Made by a program: the position numbers and the translations under genes
Part shown: positions 37,998 through 47,578 of the stretch, in pieces
Position numbering within the stretch: the first letter of the stretch is position 1
Layout: the number at the start of each line of letters is the position of its first letter
Notes under the pieces: model-generated
Told to the model about the DNA's origin: nothing
The model's database searches: none
The model's input: only the letters and a program-made list of their open reading frames with translations
Source of the DNA: Luteibacter yeojuensis
GTDB taxonomy: Bacteria > Pseudomonadota > Gammaproteobacteria > Xanthomonadales > Rhodanobacteraceae
Assembly (NCBI RefSeq): GCF_000964085.1
Contig: NZ_JZRB01000014.1
Span: forward strand, 124,001 to 188,000
Direction: 5' to 3'
DNA: 64,000 nucleotides

Positions 37998-38028
37998 ACG
38001 TAAATGACGTTACGTGTAAACGTTTACG
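37998..38028 (-). promoter_or_regulatory. LacI-type operator upstream of the beta-glucosidase gene
   Basis: GTAAACGTTTAC (38016-38027) is a perfect 12-base palindrome with the central CG typical of LacI/GalR-family operators. A second, spaced dyad ACGTAA-N6-TTACGT lies beside it. Together they occupy the gap about 85-115 bases before the bglX start. No LacI-family gene is in the window, so the regulator is elsewhere. Confidence 0.6.
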
Positions 38029-38047
38029 GCGTTGGGCCCCAATGGCT

Positions 38048-40561
38048 TCACAAAGGTGAAGCCATGGGCCGTGCGATACCCGGCGGCGGGAACAGCCGCG
38101 CCAGTGACTGGTTCAGCGCATCGGAGCCATAGGGCTTCACGAGCACCAGGGTGCGGGCATCGGGCACGACCCCTTCGACCCCCGCGTGGCCGGTGGCGTA
38201 GACGGCGGCGAGATCGGCCTGGCGCTCGCGTGCCGTGGCCACCAGCTCCACGCCCGACATACCCGGCAGGTTCACGTCGCTGATCAGTACGTCGATGGTT
38301 TCCTGGCCCAGGATGGCGAGCGCGCGGTCGGCGTCGCCCGCCTCGAACACCTCGTGGCCGCGCAGCTGGAGCATTTCGGCAACGGTGGTGCGGACGAGCC
38401 AGTCGTCCTCGACGACGAGGACGCGCACCACGCGAATGGGCGGGGGCGTGGGCAGCGCGGGCGCGGCCACGACGGTCTCGGGGTTGCCGGCGTTGCGCTG
38501 CGCCTGGGTGGACAACATCTGGCGCAGCTTCCTGGCCAGGGTTTCGCGGGTATACGGCTTGCTCAGCAGCTCCACGCCTTCGTCCAGGCGGCCGCCGTGC
38601 ACGATGGAGTTCTCGGTGTAGCCGGATGTGAACAGGACGGCGATGCCCGGCAGGCGTTCGCGGGCCTTGCGCGCCAGTTCCGGGCTCTTCAGCGCGCCGG
38701 GCATCACCACGTCGGTGAACAGCAGGTCGATGGGGATCCCGCTTTCGATGATCGAGAGCGCGCTGTGCGCGTCACGCGCCTTCAGCACGCGGTAGCCTAG
38801 GTCGGCCAGCATCGCGACGACGGTCTCGCGCACGGCTTCGTCGTCCTCCGCCACCAGCACGGTTTCACTGCCGCCCGTGACCGGGCCGCTGTCGACGTCC
38901 ACGATGATGTCTTCGGATTGCGTGGTGCGCGGCAGGTAGAGCTTCACCGTGGTGCCGTGGCCCGGCTCGCTGTAGAGCTTGATATGGCCGCCGGATTGCT
39001 TCACGAAGCCGTAGACCATCGACAGGCCCAGGCCGGTGCCCTGGCCTTCGGGCTTGGTGGTGAAGAAGGGCTCGAACACCTTTTCCATGATGCCGGGCTC
39101 GATGCCGTGGCCGGTATCGGTGACGGCCAGCAGCACGTACTGGCCGGCGGCCACGTCGTCCAGCGCATCGACGTAGTTCGCATCGAGGTAGGCATTGCCC
39201 GCCTCGATGGTGAGGCGGCCCTGGCCGTCCATCGCATCGCGCGCGTTGAGGGCGAGGTTGAGCAAGGCGTTTTCGACATTGCCCGGGTCGACCAGCGTGT
39301 TCCACAGGCCGCCGGCGATGACGGTCTCGACCTCGATGCCCTCGCCTAACGTGCGGCGGAGCAGGTCGTCCATGTTGCGCACGAACCGCCCGACGTTCAC
39401 CACCTTGGGCGCCAGCGGCTGGCGGCGGCCGAACGCGAGCAGCTGCGCCGCGAGCTTCGACCCGCGGGCCACGCCGGCCATGGCATTGCGCACCCGGCGT
39501 TCGCCGCGCTCGTTGCCCTGCACGTCTTCGACGAGCAGCTGCAGGTTGCCGCTGATCACCTGCAGCAGGTTGTTGAAATCGTGCGCCACGCCGCCGGTGA
39601 GGTTGCCGATGGCCTCCATCTTCTGGCTCTGGCGCAGGGCATCCTGCGTGCGCAGTAGCTCGGCCGTGCGCTGGTTGACGCGGTCCTGCAGCGTCAGCGC
39701 CTGGTTGGCGAGCGCCAGCTCGGCCACCTTGCGGTCGGTGATGTCCATGGCGATGCCGATGAAGCGGTGGCGGGTACCTTCGCCATGTTGCGCGACCTCG
39801 CCCCGGCGGGCGATCCAGCGCGTGTCGCCGCTCGCCGGGTCGACGACGCGGTACTCGGCGTATTCCACCGGGTTCTCGCGGTCCATGGCGGGCGTGGCAA
39901 GCGCGCGATCGTCGGGGTGCACGCGCGCCAGCACCATGGCATCGGTGACCATGCCTTCCGTGGGCAGGCCGCTGATGCGGCGGTACGCCTCGGATACCTC
40001 GAGCCGCCCCGTTTCAGGGAACCATTCGAACGTGCCCACGCCACCGGCGTGCTGGGCGATGCGCAGGCGCTGCTCCATCTCCACGCGGCGGGTGGTGTCC
40101 TTGATCAGGAAGAACACGCCGGTGGCGTTGCCATCCTCGTCCACGAGCGGGCTGTAGTCGATGTGGAGCCAAGTGTCCTCGGGCTCGCCCGTGCGGTTGA
40201 GCACCACGTGCACGTCGCGATACGACAGGGTGCCGCCGGCAAGCACGGTATCGAGCACGTTGCGGTTGAACTCGGCGACCTCGGGCCACGCGTCGAGGAT
40301 GGGGCGGCCCAGCACGTGCGGGTGGCGCAACCCGGCGATCTCGCGATAGGCGTCGTTGTAGAGGACGACGCCGTCGCGGCCCTGGAACAGCCCCATCGGC
40401 GCGGTGGAGCGAAGCAGGGTGGCCAGCGCGTGGCGCAGGGCCGGCCCCCAGCTCTCCATGGGCCCCAGCGAGGTGGCGGCCCAGTCGAGTTCGTTGATCC
40501 GGCGAGCCATCTCGCTGTCGCGGGGAAGGAACCAGCGTGATGCTTGCGGCGGGACGCTCAT
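38048..40561 (-). CDS. hybrid sensor histidine kinase (PAS-PAS-HisKA-HATPase-REC-REC)
   Basis: An 837-residue soluble hybrid kinase. Two PAS domains lie at about residues 45-160 and 165-275, a coiled-coil linker follows, and phosphoacceptor His327 is in [12 protein letters not shown]. The HATPase domain ([30 protein letters not shown]) precedes two receiver domains at about 575-690 (DVVMPG) and 720-830 (SDVNLPG). No TM segment is visible. The output partner is not adjacent. Confidence 0.9.
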   Translation of the reverse strand: MSVPPQASRWFLPRDSEMARRINELDWAATSLGPMESWGPALRHALATLLRSTAPMGLFQGRDGVVLYNDAYREIAGLRHPHVLGRPILDAWPEVAEFNRNVLDTVLAGGTLSYRDVHVVLNRTGEPEDTWLHIDYSPLVDEDGNATGVFFLIKDTTRRVEMEQRLRIAQHAGGVGTFEWFPETGRLEVSEAYRRISGLPTEGMVTDAMVLARVHPDDRALATPAMDRENPVEYAEYRVVDPASGDTRWIARRGEVAQHGEGTRHRFIGIAMDITDRKVAELALANQALTLQDRVNQRTAELLRTQDALRQSQKMEAIGNLTGGVAHDFNNLLQVISGNLQLLVEDVQGNERGERRVRNAMAGVARGSKLAAQLLAFGRRQPLAPKVVNVGRFVRNMDDLLRRTLGEGIEVETVIAGGLWNTLVDPGNVENALLNLALNARDAMDGQGRLTIEAGNAYLDANYVDALDDVAAGQYVLLAVTDTGHGIEPGIMEKVFEPFFTTKPEGQGTGLGLSMVYGFVKQSGGHIKLYSEPGHGTTVKLYLPRTTQSEDIIVDVDSGPVTGGSETVLVAEDDEAVRETVVAMLADLGYRVLKARDAHSALSIIESGIPIDLLFTDVVMPGALKSPELARKARERLPGIAVLFTSGYTENSIVHGGRLDEGVELLSKPYTRETLARKLRQMLSTQAQRNAGNPETVVAAPALPTPPPIRVVRVLVVEDDWLVRTTVAEMLQLRGHEVFEAGDADRALAILGQETIDVLISDVNLPGMSGVELVATARERQADLAAVYATGHAGVEGVVPDARTLVLVKPYGSDALNQSLARLFPPPGIARPMASPL

Positions 40562-40615
40562 GCGGCGGGCCTGCGGACCTTGGGACGAAGCGACGATGGT
40601 AACCCGCAGGGCCGC

Positions 40616-41425
40616 TTACGTCGCGACGTGGCGCACCGCGTCGACCACGGCGTTGAGCATGTCGCAGTCGCCATCGCTGAGCACGTCGGCCATGACGGCC
40701 GCGACGGCGATGGCCGCGAAGCCCTTGCGCATCGCGCCGATGGCCGCCCCCATGTGGCCCAGCCGGCGGCCGAGGAAACGCCCCGCGCGCTCGAGGAACG
40801 AGAGCTTGCCCGCGATGCGCGCCACCTCGTCGACCACCTGCGGCGCGGCGCCGCGGGCTTCGTCGCGGATCAGCTCGGAGAGCGCATCCATGCGGCCGAC
40901 GTAGTACCGGCCGACGCCCGAGGTGAACATGACCCAGTCACGCGCCTGCGCCTGCGCGAGGCTCATGATCTCGCACGGATCTTCCTCGAAGTCGATGAAG
41001 CCGACGCCCTGCTCGCCCACGATGATGTTGCGGGCGAAGGCCTGGCCGAGGTACCCGCCGTGGCGGTGCAGCTCGCCGATGGCGTGGGCCGTCTGCCGCA
41101 CCAGGATGTCGGCATCGTTGGCGCTGGGCAGGCGCTTCAGGCGGTGGGCCAGCGTGGGGCCCATGTCGCTGAGGATGAGGCTGCGCGGGCCCTCGCCAAG
41201 GATGCGCGGCACCGGCGCGCCGCAGGCGCGGAGCGCCTCCAGGCGGCGCGATTCCACGCGCTTGGCGTCGTCGCCCGCATGGCGCGGCGGCGAGCGCAGG
41301 GCGTTGAGGTCGAGGCGCCGGGCCAGGCCGTTCCATAGCCGTACCAGCGTGGGGCGTAGCCAGTTATCGGGTTCGTAGCGCTTGAGCCAGGCGGTGCGAC
41401 CACCAAGCGAGAATCGTTGGACCAT
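40616..41425 (-). CDS. kinase-fold (lipopolysaccharide/RIO-like) protein
   Basis: A 269-residue protein with an atypical kinase fold. ESRRLEALRACGAPVPRILG resembles the alpha-C/hinge region, ELHRHGGYLGQAFARNIIV the catalytic loop (His-x-Gly in place of HRD), and GFIDFEEDP the DFG-equivalent. These are the marks of LPS heptose kinases and other small bacterial aminoglycoside-like kinases. The C-terminal 90 residues are mostly helical with weak hydrophobic stretches. It is divergent from the lanthipeptide ABC genes. Confidence 0.7.
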   Translation of the reverse strand: MVQRFSLGGRTAWLKRYEPDNWLRPTLVRLWNGLARRLDLNALRSPPRHAGDDAKRVESRRLEALRACGAPVPRILGEGPRSLILSDMGPTLAHRLKRLPSANDADILVRQTAHAIGELHRHGGYLGQAFARNIIVGEQGVGFIDFEEDPCEIMSLAQAQARDWVMFTSGVGRYYVGRMDALSELIRDEARGAAPQVVDEVARIAGKLSFLERAGRFLGRRLGHMGAAIGAMRKGFAAIAVAAVMADVLSDGDCDMLNAVVDAVRHVAT

Positions 41426-41732
41426 GAGACTGCAGACTCCATGCGCGCCAGGTGCTCGTACGCCCCCGCAGTGCGGAGCGCCCGGAACGCCGAGAAAACC
41501 ATCCTCCCGTAAGCTAATTGTAAGCTTCGGCGCAGGAAAACTCGATAGCCGCAGGTTCATGCCGGGCTTTTGGTAAAGATTCCATGGACTTGTGGCTTTG
41601 CCGATGGTCGTTGCTCCGAATCGGCAAACGTAGGTCCGGATGGCCAACGGGCCTATGTGCGTACCGCGTGAAGGGGTATCGTTGGCCCCGCCAGCCCTCC
41701 CCAACGACCGCGTTCCCACCGAGGCCGCGTGC
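41426..41732. promoter_or_regulatory. divergent intergenic region with direct and inverted repeats
   Basis: This 307-base gap has no gene. It holds a direct repeat TAAGCT-N5-TAAGCT (41510-41526), an 11-base period like response-regulator boxes of the OmpR type. It also holds an inverted repeat TTTGCCGAT (41597-41605) with ATCGGCAAA (41620-41628). It is AT-richer than its surroundings and probably carries promoters for both flanking genes; none could be placed firmly. Confidence 0.5.
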
Positions 41733-42497
41733 ATGCGAACGCCCCATCGCCCCCCGGTCATCGACATGCGTGGCGTCGGGAAGGTGTTCGTCGCCGGGGC
41801 CCTCGAGCTGCCTGTCCTCACCGATATCCACCTCACGGTGCACGAGGGCGAGTTCGTCGCCATCGCGGGCCCCTCGGGCTGCGGCAAGACCACCTTGCTT
41901 TCGCTGATGGGCCTGCTCGACACGCCCACGCATGGGCACATGCGCTTCCTTGGCGAGCCCGTGGTGGCCGCCGGGCGCCGCCAACGCGCCTTGCTGCGCA
42001 ACGCCCATGTCGGCTTCGTGTTCCAGGCTTTCAACCTCGTGGCCGACATGAGCGTTGCCGCCAACGTCGCCCTGCCACTCGCCTTCCGCAAGGGCATCGG
42101 CCGCCGCGAGCGCGACGAGCGCGTGGCGGCGGCGCTGGCCAGCGTCGGCATGAGCCACCGCATGCGCCATTTCCCGGGCCAGCTTTCGGGTGGCCAGCAG
42201 CAGCGCGTGGCCGTGGCGCGCGCCATCGTGGGGGAGCCGGCGGTCATACTCGCCGACGAGCCGACCGGCAACCTCGACCTGGAGAACGGCGAGCGGGTCA
42301 TGGCCCTGCTTGGACGCCTGAACGCGGCGGGCACCACCCTTTGCATGGTGACGCACGACGACCGTTTCAGCGCGGCGGCCGATCGCATCGTGCGCCTGCT
42401 CGATGGCCGTGTCGTGGACGAGGCCACGTTCCAGGAGCGCCAGCGCGAGGCCGGTAGCGGCCTCGACGAGCGCCGCGCCATGGAAGCCCTGCTATGA
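41733..42497 (+). CDS. ABC transporter ATP-binding protein of the lanthipeptide cluster (LolD/MacB-type)
   Basis: A 254-residue ATPase of the LolD/MacB class. Walker A GPSGCGKT (46-53), Q-loop FVFQAF, signature LSGGQQQR, Walker B VILADEPTGN and the H-loop VTHDD are all present, so it should hydrolyse ATP. The ATG at 41733 is chosen over an in-frame ATG at 41640, because the longer form adds 31 non-conserved residues. It overlaps the permease gene (ATGA). In this context it likely exports, or protects against, the peptide product (inference). Confidence 0.88.
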   Translation: MRTPHRPPVIDMRGVGKVFVAGALELPVLTDIHLTVHEGEFVAIAGPSGCGKTTLLSLMGLLDTPTHGHMRFLGEPVVAAGRRQRALLRNAHVGFVFQAFNLVADMSVAANVALPLAFRKGIGRRERDERVAAALASVGMSHRMRHFPGQLSGGQQQRVAVARAIVGEPAVILADEPTGNLDLENGERVMALLGRLNAAGTTLCMVTHDDRFSAAADRIVRLLDGRVVDEATFQERQREAGSGLDERRAMEALL

Positions 42498-44818
42498 GCC
42501 CGCACCACGGATTCATCGCGGCCGGCACGGCCACGCTGGCGCTGGCCACGGCCATGTTCTTCGCCACGTTCACCCTGGTCGATGCCATCCTGCTCGCACC
42601 GCCACCGTTCGCGAACCCCGCGCAGGTGGTGCTCTATGGGCAGATGCCCGGCGCCGCGCCGCGCCGGGGCATGTCCACCGCCCTCTACGACATGGTCGGC
42701 ATGCCGCCCATGCTGCTGTCGCGCGGGCTGGCGGCAGCCACGACGCGGGCCAGCGCCAGCGCCCAGGGCCACGCCGCACTGCTGGCCGTCCAGCGAGTGG
42801 ACGCGGGCTACCTGCCAACGCTGGGTGTCGCCCCGGCCGATGGCGTGCTCACGTTCGGCGAGGATGGCGAAGACGTCGTCGTGCTGTCGTGGCGACTGTG
42901 GCAAGCATGGTTCGGCGGCGAGCGCGTTGCCGGCCAGGCGATCATGGTGGACGGGCGCGCGTTTCCGGTGGCGGGCGTGCTGCCGCAGGCGTTCCGCGTC
43001 TTCGACGATGTGGACATCTTTCTACCCCTGCGGCCGGTGGCCGGTGGCGGGCAGGGCACGATGGCGAACGGCATAGCCGTGGGCCGTCTCGCGCCGGGTG
43101 CCTCGGCCAGCGCGTTTGGCGCCGTCGTGCGTGGTATCGCCGCGGCACATGCCAGCGCGCTGGGCATGCCCGCCGACGCGGTCGCATCCGTCGGCGCCAC
43201 GCCCATCGAGGAGGCGGTGCGTGGCTATGCGGCGCCCACACTCTGGCAGTTCCTGCGCGCCTCGCTGCTGGTGATGGCCACCGCTTGCGCGAACCTGGCC
43301 AACCTGCTGCTCGCGCAGGGTTGGCGCCGCGGGCGGGAAACCGCCATGCGCACGGCGTTCGGTGCGCCGCCCTGGCGCGCCGCCATGCCGGTGGCGTGCG
43401 ATGCGGCGATCGTCGGCGTGGCGGGCACGGTCGCTGCGCTTTTACTCGGTAACCTGTTGCTCGGTGTGCTGCGCGACAGCCTGCCACGCTACTGGTTGCC
43501 GGATGCCGGCACGATCCGCGCCAGCGCACATGTCTACGTGGCCACGGTCGGACTGGCCGTAGTGGTCACGATGGTCGCCGCCGTCGTCGGCGCGTGGCTT
43601 GCGGGGGGCGACCGGCTTCTGCGGGAACACATGGGCGCCGCCGGGGCGCGGCCGCACGGCCGCGTGGCACAGCGCGTGCGCGGCGCCATGGTGCAGTGGC
43701 AGCTGGCGCTGGCGACGATCCTGGCCGCGTTCTGCGCCGTGCAGTTCGTGCATGCGTCGGGCGCATGGCGCCCGCCTCCCGGCATGCCCGTGGAAGGCAT
43801 CGCGCTGGCGCGGTTCCATCCCGACGCCGGCCACTTCGACACCGTGCCGCGCATCGCGGCCCTCGCCAACGCGCTGGCGCGCGATGCCTCGCAGCGCGAT
43901 GGCGCCAGCGCGGCTGGCGTCACCACCCAACTACCGACCGGCCCTCGGTTCGTCGTGGCCTTCCCCGGCATCGCGGGCGCCCCCATCGAGGTACGGCTCG
44001 CCCTGCAGACCCCCGGTGTGCGCGCTGCGATGGGGCTGCATCTGCTCGCGGGGCGCGACATCGACGCGGGGGATACCGCGGGGAGTGAACCGGTGGCCGT
44101 GGTGAACGAAGCATTCATCGCCACCGTGCAGGGTGCCGGGCTGGGCACTGTGGTCGAGAAAATGTCGCGCGGCCTGGGCAGCCGGCCGTTGCGCATCGTC
44201 GGCATCGTGGCCAACGACCGTGCCGCGGGCGATACCGAGGCGACGCGCCCCGCGGCGATCGTGCCGTTCGCGCAGTTGCCGGCCAGGGAATTCTCGGCGT
44301 ACCGCGGGTTGCTGGCCTATTTCATCGTGGCCAGGTTGGGCGACGAAGCCCAGGCCGTCGGTCACGACACGGGCGCCAGCCTGCGTCGCATCGCGCCGTG
44401 GCTGGTGGCCGAACCTTCGACCATGGCACGCGCGTGGCACGACGCTGCTGCGGGTGCGCGCCGCGATGCGTGGCAGGCGCTGTTGCTCGCGGCGCTGGCC
44501 ACCGGCCTCGCCACGCTTGGATTCCATTCGGCGCTGGGCGTGCAGCTGGCCGCGCGCCAGCGCGACCTGGCGCTCGCGGCGGCGCTGGGCGCATCGCCCT
44601 GGCAGCTGTGCACGTTCGGCGTGCTGCGCGGCGGCGCCGGTGCGGTCCCTGGCATCGCCGCGGGCGCGGCCCTCGTCGTCGCATCGCCCCTGCCCTGGAG
44701 CGCCCCCGCGGTGGCGACGGCAGGGGCGGGCATGCTCGTGCTGTGCATCCTCGCGGCGCTGCCCGCGCTCCACCGCGCGGCGGCGGCCGAACCCTGGCGC
44801 GTCGTGCGCGAGGCCTGA
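42494..44818 (+). CDS. ABC permease with duplicated FtsX/MacB domains (ADOP-like)
   Basis: A 774-residue permease. An N-terminal TM (AAGTATLALATAMFFATFTL) is followed by a MacB-like periplasmic domain, then an FtsX block with LANLLLAQGWRRGRETAMRTAFGA. A second copy of the same order follows (TM near residue 400, periplasmic domain, final FtsX block with LAARQRDLALAAALGASPW). This fits the duplicated-permease family that pairs with a separate LolD-like ATPase. No MacA-type adaptor and no peptidase C39 domain are encoded nearby. Confidence 0.82.
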   Translation: MSPHHGFIAAGTATLALATAMFFATFTLVDAILLAPPPFANPAQVVLYGQMPGAAPRRGMSTALYDMVGMPPMLLSRGLAAATTRASASAQGHAALLAVQRVDAGYLPTLGVAPADGVLTFGEDGEDVVVLSWRLWQAWFGGERVAGQAIMVDGRAFPVAGVLPQAFRVFDDVDIFLPLRPVAGGGQGTMANGIAVGRLAPGASASAFGAVVRGIAAAHASALGMPADAVASVGATPIEEAVRGYAAPTLWQFLRASLLVMATACANLANLLLAQGWRRGRETAMRTAFGAPPWRAAMPVACDAAIVGVAGTVAALLLGNLLLGVLRDSLPRYWLPDAGTIRASAHVYVATVGLAVVVTMVAAVVGAWLAGGDRLLREHMGAAGARPHGRVAQRVRGAMVQWQLALATILAAFCAVQFVHASGAWRPPPGMPVEGIALARFHPDAGHFDTVPRIAALANALARDASQRDGASAAGVTTQLPTGPRFVVAFPGIAGAPIEVRLALQTPGVRAAMGLHLLAGRDIDAGDTAGSEPVAVVNEAFIATVQGAGLGTVVEKMSRGLGSRPLRIVGIVANDRAAGDTEATRPAAIVPFAQLPAREFSAYRGLLAYFIVARLGDEAQAVGHDTGASLRRIAPWLVAEPSTMARAWHDAAAGARRDAWQALLLAALATGLATLGFHSALGVQLAARQRDLALAAALGASPWQLCTFGVLRGGAGAVPGIAAGAALVVASPLPWSAPAVATAGAGMLVLCILAALPALHRAAAAEPWRVVREA

Positions 44819-44824
44819 CGGAAC

Positions 44825-46198
44825 ATGCCCATGGCCTTGCCCGACACCACGCGCCCGCCGGTACTCATCGTCGACGACGATCCCGACGTGCGCCTGTCGC
44901 TTGGCATGCTGCTACGGGGCGAAGGCGTTGCCTCGATCGAGGCGGCGTCGCCTGGCCAGGCCTGCGAGATCGCCGCGCGCGAGCCCCTGTCATGCGTGCT
45001 GGTCGACATGAATTTCGCCGCGGACACCACATCGGGGCACGAGGGCCTCGAACTCGTTGGCCGCCTTGGCGAACTCGCGCCTGGCGTGCCGTTGGTGGTG
45101 ATGACGGCATGGGCGAGCATCGACCTCGCCGTGCAGGCCATGCAGCGCGGCGCCGCGGATTTCGTCGAGAAACCCTGGGCACGGCCGCGCCTGTTGCGAA
45201 GCGTTTGGACGCAGTTGCAGATGTACGACATGCGCGAGGAAAACCGCCGCCTGCGCGCGGAGAACGCGCTCGCCCGCGGGCAGCCCGCCGCGTTGTGCGT
45301 TGCCGTGTCACCCGCGATGCGCCGCGTGCACGCGCTTGTCGAGCGCCTGGCGCATGGTAGTGCCCATGTGCTGCTGGTGGGCGAGAACGGCACGGGCAAG
45401 TCACTGCTGGCCCGGGAACTCCATGCACGCTCGGCGCGCGCGGACGGGCCGCTGATCCGCGTCGACATGGGCAGCTTGCCGGAGGCACGCTTCGACGCCA
45501 CGTTGTTCGGCGGCGAGGGCGGCACGTTGCCGGGCAGTTTCGAGCTGGCCCACCAGGGCAGCCTGGTGCTGGAGGAGGTGTCGACCATACCGCTGCACCA
45601 GCAGGCCAAGCTGCTGCGCGTGCTCGAGGAAGGCGAGCTTGAACGCGGTGGCACGGGCCAGCTCCGGCGCGTGGACGTGCGCGTGCTTTCCACCACCAAT
45701 GCCGATCTTGGCGCCATCGCGCGCACGGGGCGTTTCCGGCTCGACTTGCTGTACAGGCTCGACGCGATGCAGGTGCGCCTGCCACCGCTGCGCGAACGGC
45801 GCGATGACATCGCACCGCTCGCGCAGCACTTCCTGCTGGGCCACTGCCGTCGGCTGGGCCGTGACCCCACGCGCTTCACGCCGTCGGCGGTGGCCGCGCT
45901 GCGGGCGCATCACTGGCCAGGCAACATCCGCGAGCTCGAGCACGTGGTGGAGCATGCCGTCCTCACCGCGACGGGCAACGACATCGATGCCGATGCGCTT
46001 GCCGTGCGGCGTACCGACGCCGCGCTGGTGCTCGACCACCTCACGCTACCCGAGGCGGAGCAGCTACTGGTGCAGCAGGCGATGGAGCGGCACGGCAACC
46101 TGCAGCAGGCGGCCGAGGCCCTGGGTATTTCCCGCCAGGCGCTGTACCGCCGGCTTGGCAAGCAGCGGGGCAAAAGCTCCGCGGGTGGCGCGGAGTAG
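44825..46198 (+). CDS. NtrC-like response regulator lacking a canonical GAFTGA loop
   Basis: A 457-residue REC-AAA+-Fis protein. The receiver has the acidic pocket DDDPD, phosphoacceptor Asp61 (VLVDMNF), Thr94 and Lys116. The AAA+ domain has Walker A GENGTGKS (186-193). At the place of the sigma-54-contacting GAFTGA loop the sequence is GGTLPG (232-237), and Walker B is LVLEE rather than LFLDE. The C-terminal Fis HTH (LQQAAEALGISRQALYRRL) is intact. It probably binds DNA but may not activate sigma-54; such regulators can act on sigma-70 promoters. It pairs with the next gene. Confidence 0.85.
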   Translation: MPMALPDTTRPPVLIVDDDPDVRLSLGMLLRGEGVASIEAASPGQACEIAAREPLSCVLVDMNFAADTTSGHEGLELVGRLGELAPGVPLVVMTAWASIDLAVQAMQRGAADFVEKPWARPRLLRSVWTQLQMYDMREENRRLRAENALARGQPAALCVAVSPAMRRVHALVERLAHGSAHVLLVGENGTGKSLLARELHARSARADGPLIRVDMGSLPEARFDATLFGGEGGTLPGSFELAHQGSLVLEEVSTIPLHQQAKLLRVLEEGELERGGTGQLRRVDVRVLSTTNADLGAIARTGRFRLDLLYRLDAMQVRLPPLRERRDDIAPLAQHFLLGHCRRLGRDPTRFTPSAVAALRAHHWPGNIRELEHVVEHAVLTATGNDIDADALAVRRTDAALVLDHLTLPEAEQLLVQQAMERHGNLQQAAEALGISRQALYRRLGKQRGKSSAGGAE

Positions 46199-46203
46199 CC
46201 GGC

Positions 46204-47514
46204 ATGGCCTACCGTCGGCAGCGCACCGCGTTGGCGCTCTGGCTGGCGGCAGTCATCCTGCCCATGCTCGTGGCAGGCGCGACGCTGGCCGTGGTGCCAT
46301 CCGGCGGGCGCGCGGCCCGCGCGGCGCTGTTCGCCACGGCGTGCCTTGGCTCGCTCCTGGCCGCCTGGGCCGGGTCACGCCTTGTCATGGCGTCGATCGT
46401 TACCGTGGCCGACCTCCTCAGCGCGCTGCGCGAAGGCGACTTCGGCATGCGTGGCCATGCCAGCCGTGGGCGGGATGTGTTCGGGCTCATCGCCGCCGCC
46501 AACCACCTCTCGGAAGACCTGCGCGAAAGCCGGCGGCGGCGCGTGGAAGCGGCACGCCTCCTCGGCAAGACGCTGGTGGCGCTGCATAGCCCCATCCTTG
46601 TCATCGACGACCAGGGCCTCGTGCGCCTGATCAACCCGGCGGCACGCGCCCTTGCCGGCATCGACCGGGCACCGGCCGTGGGCAGGCCACCGGCGGCGAT
46701 CGGCCTGGCGCCGCTGGTGGAGGCGAGCGACGGTGTCATCCTCGCGCATGCGTTCCCCGGCGCCAGCGGCCGCTGGGCCGTTCGCCGCGCGTCATGGCAT
46801 AGCGGCGGCCGTGGGCACACCCTGGTGATGCTGCACGACCTGCACGCCGCCCTGAACGACGAGGAGCACCGTGCCTGGCAGCGGCTCATCCGCGTGCTCA
46901 GCCATGAACTGAACAACTCACTGGCCCCCATCGAATCACTCGCCGATACCTTGTCGGTGATGCTTGCGCGGCATGGCATGCGGATGCCCGAAGACGACCT
47001 GCGCATCGGCCTCGATGCGATCGCGCGGCGCTCGGCGGCGCTGGCGCGTTTTGTTGGTGGCTATGGCCGGCTGGCCCGCCTGCCCCCCATCGATCCCCAC
47101 CCGTTCCGGCTCGATGGCCTGCTTACGCGCATCGTGCCGCTCGAGCAGCGCGTGCCGGTGGTGCTCGAACCGGGCCACCCCGTGGTCGTCGATGGCGACG
47201 AAGGCCAGCTCGAGCTGGCCTTCACCAACCTGCTGCGTAACGCCGCCGACGCGGTGCTGAGGGCGGCGGGCGGCGTGCGGGTCGCCTGGGTCGTCGAAGG
47301 TGGGCAGGTGGTCGTGCACATCGTCGACGACGGCATCGGCCTGCCAAAGACGGATTCGCTGTTCGTGCCGTTCTTCACCACCAAGCCCGAGGGATCAGGC
47401 ATCGGCCTCAGCCTGGTCCGGCTCGTGGTCGAGGCGCACGGCGGGTCGGTCACGCTCGTCGACCGCACGGACCGCACGGGTGCCATCGCCAGCGTGCGGC
47501 TCGCCACGGCCTGA
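46204..47514 (+). CDS. NtrY-like sensor histidine kinase of the lanthipeptide cluster
   Basis: A 436-residue membrane kinase with two TM helices (about residues 9-31 and 40-60), a HAMP-like linker, and a PAS domain at about 120-210. Phosphoacceptor His234 is in RVLSHELNNSLAPIE, and the HATPase has NLLRNAADAV, DDGIGLP and GSGIGLSLVR. The periplasmic loop between the TM segments is very short, so it may sense within the membrane or together with the ABC permease. It starts 5 bases after the regulator. Confidence 0.87.
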   Translation: MAYRRQRTALALWLAAVILPMLVAGATLAVVPSGGRAARAALFATACLGSLLAAWAGSRLVMASIVTVADLLSALREGDFGMRGHASRGRDVFGLIAAANHLSEDLRESRRRRVEAARLLGKTLVALHSPILVIDDQGLVRLINPAARALAGIDRAPAVGRPPAAIGLAPLVEASDGVILAHAFPGASGRWAVRRASWHSGGRGHTLVMLHDLHAALNDEEHRAWQRLIRVLSHELNNSLAPIESLADTLSVMLARHGMRMPEDDLRIGLDAIARRSAALARFVGGYGRLARLPPIDPHPFRLDGLLTRIVPLEQRVPVVLEPGHPVVVDGDEGQLELAFTNLLRNAADAVLRAAGGVRVAWVVEGGQVVVHIVDDGIGLPKTDSLFVPFFTTKPEGSGIGLSLVRLVVEAHGGSVTLVDRTDRTGAIASVRLATA

Positions 47515-47542
47515 TCCCGGCTGCCCGGTATCGATGCAACCG

Positions 47543-47578
47543 TGTCCGGAAACGGACAGTCGCGGCGACCGGAAACGG
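47543..47578 (+). promoter_or_regulatory. tandem dyads, likely operator for the cluster's response regulator
   Basis: TGTCCGGAAACGGACA (47543-47558) is a perfect 6-bp dyad around GAAA. A second, partial copy of its core, CCGGAAACGG, lies at 47569-47578, exactly 23 bases later, about two helical turns. They lie 150-180 bases before the precursor start, just after the histidine kinase stop. That spacing suits a cooperative binding site for the Fis-type regulator encoded upstream. Confidence 0.65.

Noticed and set aside
41640..41732. Earlier start for the lanthipeptide ABC ATPase
   Set aside because: The extra 31 residues are not typical of LolD-like ATPases and include the promoter-region repeat area; ATG 41733 fits family length.
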